From a virus: 22,880 nt of DNA. The stretch covers positions 64,001 to 86,880 of the IMG/VR virus record IMGVR_UViG_3300005613_000028. One strand, given 5' to 3'. Made by a program: the position numbers and the translations under genes. A model generated the notes under the pieces. That model was not told the DNA's origin. It made no database searches and was given only the letters and a program-made list of their open reading frames with translations. Of this stretch, positions 19,131-22,880 are shown one piece after another; positions within the stretch are counted from its first letter, which is position 1, and each line of letters begins with the position of its first letter.

Positions 19131-19159
19131 TTGACACCTAAGATATAATATGTTATACT
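19131..19159 (+). promoter_or_regulatory. Second rightward promoter, copy of the first
   Basis: -35 TTGACA (19131-19136), 17-base spacer, -10 TATACT (19154-19159) with extended TG. It shares CCTTGACACCT and AATATGTTATACTTATTATAT with the promoter at 14585-14613. Expected start near 19166. Here the ATG of the first copy reads ATA, so no protein begins at the start point. Confidence 0.88.
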
Positions 19160-19165
19160 TATTAT

Positions 19166-19475
19166 ATAGAGGTATATAACAATACTTAGGGTTTCTCTGT
19201 AAATTCTAGGAAAATGTTTTATAACCCCTTTATTCACAAGGCTTTAGTGAAAAACTAAATATAAAAAGCGTACTGGCGTAATCCAGTTCTAAGAAATACT
19301 AACCTCAAGTTAACGCTCTTGAGCCATGATGCAATGTAAATATAACTAGGGTTTCCTGGGTATGTTGCTTGCATCCCAATGTTTTTATCAAATTTAAATT
19401 CCCAATATAATCATTATTTTTATAATAATATGTAAGAAAACTGTACCTAGAATTTAATTATTCTAGGTCTTTTTT
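19166..19475 (+). ncRNA. Candidate structured noncoding RNA, about 310 nt
   Basis: Bounded by a strong promoter and an intrinsic terminator, with no supportable gene inside. Visible helices are TTCAC/GTGAA (19233-19251), ACTGG/CCAGT (19272-19287), CTCAAG/CTTGAG (near 19304-19322), GATGCAA/TTGCATC (19328-19334 with 19369-19375) enclosing CTAGG/CCTGG, and TGGG-ATG/CAT-CCCA (19358-19378, competing with the previous helix). AGCGT at 19267 can pair with ACGCT in the CTCAAG hairpin loop, a pseudoknot. AATTCTAGG (19202-19210) is a perfect match to CCTAGAATT in the terminator. No known RNA class was recognised. It could instead be a regulated leader for the gene at 19503. Confidence 0.55.
19445..19475 (+). 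terminator. Intrinsic terminator of the noncoding transcript
   Basis: Perfect nine-pair stem ACCTAGAAT / ATTCTAGGT (19445-19453, 19460-19468), six-base loop, then a run of six Ts (19470-19475). Very typical rho-independent signal. The next gene starts 28 bases later. Confidence 0.9.
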
Positions 19476-19502
19476 ATTTTAGCACTAAATGTAAGGAAAT
19501 TT

Positions 19503-20225
19503 ATGAATATTGAAGTAGATAAAGAATATCGAAGATTGCGGAATCTCAAGCAAAACCAAGGGAAATCGGATGATGAGCTAAAATCTCTGTATTCCAATGC
19601 CCAGGTCAATGTTGCTAGAAAAAAAATTAAGATAGAAGATAAATTTAAAGATAGCAAAGAAATTAAACAAGCTATAAAACTTTTTGAATTTTATGTTTCA
19701 GCCTATGAATTTGAATCCTATACTGATCTTCAGACATTAAATACTTTAATATATGAAGAAATGTTGCTAAAACGTGTTCAAAACCACATTAATGTTCTTT
19801 ATGAAACAAAAAAAGATACCTATTTAAATAAAAGTGATAGAGAATCTTTACATAGTATTGAAGATAGAATTATGGAGTTAAAGGTTAAATTGGGAATTGA
19901 CCAAGAAGATAAAACTAAAGATGAATTAACTGAACTTCAATTACTTAAAAAAAGATTTCATGCTCACATTCAGAAAAATAAGTCTGATTTCACGATTAGT
20001 TGTGGAAAATGTGGAACTATGTTGCTTTTAAGGAAAAAAGTTAGTGACTATGAATGTACAATACATCCTTGGTTTCATAGTAGATGGTATTTCAATTATG
20101 AGATTTTAAAAGATTGTAAAGAAGGAAAAATTTCGAAAAAACAAGCTTCCAGATATTTAAATACAAGTTTAGATTATATTCAATGGTGTTTAGAAAATTG
20201 GGAGAAAATTTTAGAAGGTAATTAA
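19503..20225 (+). CDS. Zinc-finger protein at the head of the structural region
   Basis: A 240-residue protein. The first 140 residues are helical and charged (YRRLRNLKQNQGKSDDELKS and on). Then SCGKCGTMLLLRK (about 166-178) forms a zinc knuckle, followed by CTIHPWFHSRWYFNYEILKD, where the Cys and His may complete the site. The last part (GKISKKQASRYLNTSLDYIQ) looks like a small helix-turn-helix. Position before tail genes and after a terminator recalls small-terminase or packaging proteins, but no terminase motif proves it. AAGGAAA precedes the ATG. Expression depends on read-through of the terminator 28 bases upstream or on a promoter not recognised. Confidence 0.78.
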   Translation: MNIEVDKEYRRLRNLKQNQGKSDDELKSLYSNAQVNVARKKIKIEDKFKDSKEIKQAIKLFEFYVSAYEFESYTDLQTLNTLIYEEMLLKRVQNHINVLYETKKDTYLNKSDRESLHSIEDRIMELKVKLGIDQEDKTKDELTELQLLKKRFHAHIQKNKSDFTISCGKCGTMLLLRKKVSDYECTIHPWFHSRWYFNYEILKDCKEGKISKKQASRYLNTSLDYIQWCLENWEKILEGN

Positions 20226-20226
20226 T

Positions 20227-20589
20227 ATGGCTACATATAAAGCAGTAATAAATCCTTTTACTGGAAAGCTGACAGTAATAAGACCAGATTCAGCTTTTCA
20301 CATGAAGGATAGTGTTGATACTTATAATTCACTTCCTATAACTGGAAATAATGAAAATGATTCAAGAGTTACTAGAGATACAGATAAATTATATACTTGG
20401 GGAATATCATCTCCTAGTGGAAGTTTATCAGATTGGATAGAAATTGGTAGTGTAACTTCAGTTGATTGGTCAGCAATTATTAATAAACCTGACCTTGTAG
20501 AAACAAGTGAAGATGGTGATTGGAAAAAAGTTACTGAGCTTCAATATAACCCTGTTACCGAAAAATTAAAAGTTTTATATGAAGAATAA
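20227..20589 (+). CDS. Tail/fibre-associated small structural protein
   Basis: A 120-residue protein with the tail-associated motif VDTYNSLPITGNNENDSRVT followed by DTDKLYTW, then SLSDWIEIG and VDWSAIINKPDL. The YNSLPxxGNxxNDxRxxxDTxxLYxW block is widespread in phage tail and fibre proteins, and the WxxIxNKP pattern occurs next to fibre shafts. A virion role is therefore likely. It starts one base after the upstream stop (TAATATG) with a weak site of its own, so coupling is probable. Confidence 0.8.
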   Translation: MATYKAVINPFTGKLTVIRPDSAFHMKDSVDTYNSLPITGNNENDSRVTRDTDKLYTWGISSPSGSLSDWIEIGSVTSVDWSAIINKPDLVETSEDGDWKKVTELQYNPVTEKLKVLYEE

Positions 20590-20617
20590 AAATTAAAAAA
20601 AAAAGGAGAATATTAAA

Positions 20618-21091
20618 ATGGCCATTGCAAGTGTATTAATTGATCCAAATGCAGATAATAATGCATCTACAGCAGATTCTAAAGCTGTTGTCGCTCAAGA
20701 AAATGCTTCTATAGCAGATTCCAAAGCGGTTGTTGCTCAAGCAAGTGCATCTACTGCCGATAGTAAAGCTGTTGTTGCAGATGATGAAGCTTCAGTTGCA
20801 GATTCTAAAGCTGTTGTAGCGATTGCTGACGCATCTACAGCAGATTCTAAAGCTGTTGTTGCAGATGATGAAGCTTCAGTTGCAGATTCTAAAGCGGTTG
20901 TTGCTCAAGCAAGTGCATCTACTGCCGATAGTAAAGCTGTTGTTGCTAACGGAGTTGCTGACGGAGCTTCTGAAGCTGTTGCTAGTGCTATTGGTTCTGA
21001 ACCTGGCGTGGGTGATTACAAAGTTACCGATGTTAAGAGAGATACTGATGGTAGTATAGTATTTGAATACGATGATAGTCAGATAACATAA
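20618..21091 (+). CDS. Repeat-rich fibre-like protein (seven 14-residue repeats)
   Basis: A 157-residue protein. Residues 15-112 are seven units of the type ASTADSKAVVAQEN; each is two heptads with alanine/valine at the core positions, the pattern of trimeric coiled-coil shafts in phage tail fibres. The end (VADGASEAVASAIG, then GDYKVTDVKRDTDGSIVFEY) looks like a small cap or connector. AAAGGAG gives the start. It lies between a tail-type gene and a glycosyltransferase. A virion fibre or neck-whisker part is the best reading. Confidence 0.82.
   Translation: MAIASVLIDPNADNNASTADSKAVVAQENASIADSKAVVAQASASTADSKAVVADDEASVADSKAVVAIADASTADSKAVVADDEASVADSKAVVAQASASTADSKAVVANGVADGASEAVASAIGSEPGVGDYKVTDVKRDTDGSIVFEYDDSQIT
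20660..20953 (+). repeat. Seven 42-bp tandem units with higher-order duplication
   Basis: Seven in-frame units of 42 bases. Units 3-4 and 5-6 share a stretch of about 47 identical bases 84 bases apart (20765 and 20849), and units 2-3 and 6-7 share one 168 bases apart (20723 and 20891). Multi-unit blocks were duplicated, not single units. Confidence 0.93.
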
Positions 21092-21116
21092 TGGTATCAA
21101 AGGACTTACAACAAAT

Positions 21117-21139
21117 GATGGGAGATTAAATCTCCCATC
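21117..21139 (+). repeat. 10-bp perfect hairpin with a stop codon as loop
   Basis: GATGGGAGAT and ATCTCCCATC are perfect arms (21117-21126, 21130-21139); the three loop bases are the TAA of a 12-codon frame that begins on the upstream stop (TAATG, 21091). No T-run follows, so it is not a typical terminator; an mRNA processing or stability element is possible. Confidence 0.7.
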
Positions 21140-21158
21140 CCAAAAGAAAGAATTTTAA

Positions 21159-21209
21159 ATGGTTTACAAAAATAAAGAAACTGAAAGACTATATAAACTT
21201 AAATGTTAG
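21159..21209 (+). CDS. 16-residue peptide, possibly the remnant of a larger gene
   Basis: A short frame (MVYKNKETERLYKLKC) with a weak purine-rich site. The beginning resembles the MxYKxKExxREY start of phage HNH proteins, so it may be the stub of a deleted HNH-type gene. No more can be said. Confidence 0.25.
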   Translation: MVYKNKETERLYKLKC

Positions 21210-21216
21210 GAACATA

Positions 21217-22251
21217 ATGCTACATGTGATTCATTGGTCAAATTGGGCTCCAAGAAAATCTGGACTTTTTGAATGTACAAAAGATCAAATTAAGTACGAG
21301 AGAAAATTTGGTCTTGATTCTCAAATGGCTATATATGAAAAAGAAAATCCTAATGATTTACAAGATGATTGGTTAAAACCTGTTTCTTGGGATTTTGCAA
21401 AAAAAGCTGACTTGTTTGTTATCCATCGTGGTTTACCTCCTAAGGTACAAAAATTATATCCGAATACTAAAAGAGTAGTTGTTTTACATGGAACAAGTGA
21501 ATTTTTAATATTAGAGGATATTTTCTCTCAAGCTGAAAAACAGAATTTTAATAGTCATATTAATTTTATAAATAATAATGATGCAACTACTGTTGTTAAT
21601 CAACATGATTATGATATTTTAAAGTTATACGATTACAATGATAAATTAAGTTTAATTAATGATGCAATTGATATAAAAAAATATAATTTAGAAGGGTATA
21701 AATATCCTTATAAAAATCATCCACAAATTTTATTTTGTGATAGTTTAAGAATTAATAAACATCCAGCACATATAATTTGGGCAATGGAACATATAATTAA
21801 GGAAATCCCCAATGCTCGTTTAACTATTGTTGGTTTAGATTTATTAGATATATTAACTTGGAGAAATTTATTATTACGTTCTAAACAAGGGAATTTAAAA
21901 AGGTATTGTGAAGTAATTCAGTTTAAAACTTCTGATATTTTACCTTATATGCGAAGTGCCGATATACTTTATAATTCAAATGCAAGTGGAATTTTTTCAA
22001 GAGTACAAATAGAGGCATTGGCATGTGGATGTCATGTTATTAGTAGTAATAGTAAATTTACACCTTTTAACTTTAAAACTTATGATATAAAAGATATAGC
22101 CAAATCAGCAATAGAATGTTGGAGATTTATAGAAAAGAATAAAGAGCAAGCGAGAATAGATGCTAGAAAAGTAGCATTGAAACATTTTAATATGGAAAAG
22201 AAGGTTAAAAAAGAATATATACCACTTTATAATAAAGTGTTAAATAAATAA
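21217..22251 (+). CDS. GT4-type (GT-B fold) glycosyltransferase
   Basis: Transfers a sugar from a nucleotide donor to an unknown acceptor. In the 344 residues the first Rossmann half holds FVIHRGLPPKV and VVVLHGTSEF (the HG after strand 4). The second half has RINKHPAHIIWAMEHI (178-193), IPNARLTIVG (197-206) and SADILYNSNASGIFSRVQIE, then ALACGCHVI (to 275). That last block is the EX7E-type donor site, with E266. The size and order are those of family GT4. AGGA lies five bases before the ATG. The gene lies among fibre genes, so its acceptor could be a virion protein, phage DNA or a host surface glycan. Likely intact. Confidence 0.88.
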   Translation: MLHVIHWSNWAPRKSGLFECTKDQIKYERKFGLDSQMAIYEKENPNDLQDDWLKPVSWDFAKKADLFVIHRGLPPKVQKLYPNTKRVVVLHGTSEFLILEDIFSQAEKQNFNSHINFINNNDATTVVNQHDYDILKLYDYNDKLSLINDAIDIKKYNLEGYKYPYKNHPQILFCDSLRINKHPAHIIWAMEHIIKEIPNARLTIVGLDLLDILTWRNLLLRSKQGNLKRYCEVIQFKTSDILPYMRSADILYNSNASGIFSRVQIEALACGCHVISSNSKFTPFNFKTYDIKDIAKSAIECWRFIEKNKEQARIDARKVALKHFNMEKKVKKEYIPLYNKVLNK

Positions 22252-22267
22252 TAGGCGGTAATTGTAA

Positions 22268-22880
22268 ATGTCAATACAGGATATAAAAGTTGATCCTCAT
22301 GTTCAAAATACAGATACTAAATTAGATGAAGACGGAACTAATGAAGTTTCAGCTTCTGAAATTTTAGTTGGATTAAAGAATATAATGGTTAATGCTTTCA
22401 GAATTGCTGTAAATGGTAGTCTTACACAATTTAACATGATTGATGGTATAGTAGATGAATATGAAGATGAATCTGGAATAGACACCACATCTTCTACTAA
22501 TGAAGACTATGATTCTACAGATGATTATTATAGCCCTTCAGGAGGGGGACAAGTTTCTGTTTCACCTTACGCTCATTATAAATGTAACGACGATGCAGGA
22601 AATACTACTGTTACTGATGATGGGACAGGAGCAAATAATGGAACTTCTTCTACGAATACAAGCAATCTTTCAGTATCAGGAAAGATAAATGATGCATTTG
22701 AGTTTAATGGAAGTAGCGAATATATAAATATAGATGCTCTTAAAGTTGATATTGGTAGTGATACTACTGGTTCTTTTTCTTTTTGGGTAAATATGAATTC
22801 TGAACAGAATGGTAATATTTTTTGTTTTGGAGATACTAATACAGATAACTATTTACGTTGCACTATTTATAGTAATAATA
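22268..22880 (+). CDS. Tail protein with LamG/concanavalin-like domain (3' end outside window)
   Basis: A frame of 204 codons still open at the window end. It starts MSIQDIKVDPHVQNTDTKLD, with a probable helical head (EILVGLKNIMVNAFR) and an acidic linker (DEYEDESGIDTTSSTNEDYD). From about residue 104 it matches the Laminin_G_3/concanavalin-like sugar-binding fold: HYKCNDDAGNTTVTDDGTG, GKINDAFEFNGSSEYINI and SFSFWVNMN. Such domains in phage fibres bind surface glycans. Its start is 16 bases after the glycosyltransferase stop with a GGCGG-like site. Receptor binding is inferred. Confidence 0.83.
   Translation, partial: MSIQDIKVDPHVQNTDTKLDEDGTNEVSASEILVGLKNIMVNAFRIAVNGSLTQFNMIDGIVDEYEDESGIDTTSSTNEDYDSTDDYYSPSGGGQVSVSPYAHYKCNDDAGNTTVTDDGTGANNGTSSTNTSNLSVSGKINDAFEFNGSSEYINIDALKVDIGSDTTGSFSFWVNMNSEQNGNIFCFGDTNTDNYLRCTIYSNN

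Noticed and set aside
19037-19237. Leftward 66-codon frame with hydrophobic character
   Set aside because: It lies antisense to the terminator, the promoter and the start of the noncoding RNA; its GTG start has no ribosome site; better signals on the other strand explain the stretch.
19166-19475. tRNA, tmRNA or group I intron
   Set aside because: No cloverleaf, no CCA-type acceptor stem and no recognisable P7-type intron core was found by eye.
20823-21100. Alternative frames in the 42-bp repeats
   Set aside because: A 42-base repeat keeps every frame open; only the 157-residue frame has a ribosome site and a sensible protein.
22303-22688. Frames of 61-62 codons on both strands
   Set aside because: They fall inside the LamG-type gene, which is open to the window edge and carries recognisable domain motifs.

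Overview
The window looks like a stretch of tailed bacteriophage or prophage DNA from a very AT-rich host. It has many short, tightly packed genes joined by ATGA or TAATG overlaps, strong GGAGG-type ribosome binding sites, a tyrosine recombinase, an HNH homing endonuclease, a D12-class adenine methylase, a RuvB-like helicase and a tail-fibre region. TAA, TAG and TGA all act as stops, so the code is standard. The AT-richness and strong Shine-Dalgarno (SD) sites would suit a low-GC Firmicutes or Fusobacteria-type host, but nothing here fixes the host. No rRNA, tRNA or CRISPR array was seen.

Layout. (1) 1-8044, leftward: HNH endonuclease (cut by the window edge), tyrosine recombinase, C2H2-like zinc finger, RuvB-like AAA+ ATPase, a hexapeptide-repeat protein with a GC-rich 18-bp minisatellite, a secreted SleB-type cell-wall hydrolase, a MQTFLP-type protein, a possible histone-fold protein and many small acidic proteins. 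(2) 8064-13613, leftward: about twenty mostly tiny genes, served by promoters at 13.6, 10.6 and 8.1 kb; three genes in the leftward half look broken. (3) 13614-14619: about 1 kb without genes, with a cluster of perfect inverted repeats, a GC-rich foldable block, a pyrimidine tract, a terminator with no gene in front of it, and two 18-bp dyads before a consensus rightward promoter. (4) 14620-18969, rightward operon: a DUF1660-like zinc protein that appears leaderless, D12 methylase, PD-(D/E)XK-like nuclease, proteasome-beta-like Ntn hydrolase, winged helix protein, coiled coil, SLOG-fold protein, exported transglutaminase-like protein and a zinc ribbon. (5) 18970-19502: a terminator, a second promoter almost identical to the first, and a gene-less transcript of about 310 nt ending in an excellent intrinsic terminator. 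This is the best candidate for something undescribed. (6) 19503-22880, rightward: a zinc-finger protein, tail/fibre proteins (one with seven 14-residue repeats), a GT4-type glycosyltransferase and a LamG-like protein running off the edge.

How it works together (inference). Divergent promoters on either side of the 13.6-14.6 kb control region drive a leftward set of small genes and a rightward DNA-modification/host-interaction operon. Four of the five promoters share an extended -10 block, AATATGTTATAYTT. The second copy of the rightward promoter controls the noncoding RNA and possibly, by read-through, the structural genes. Promoter, RNA and functional assignments come from reading the sequence only; no database search was possible.
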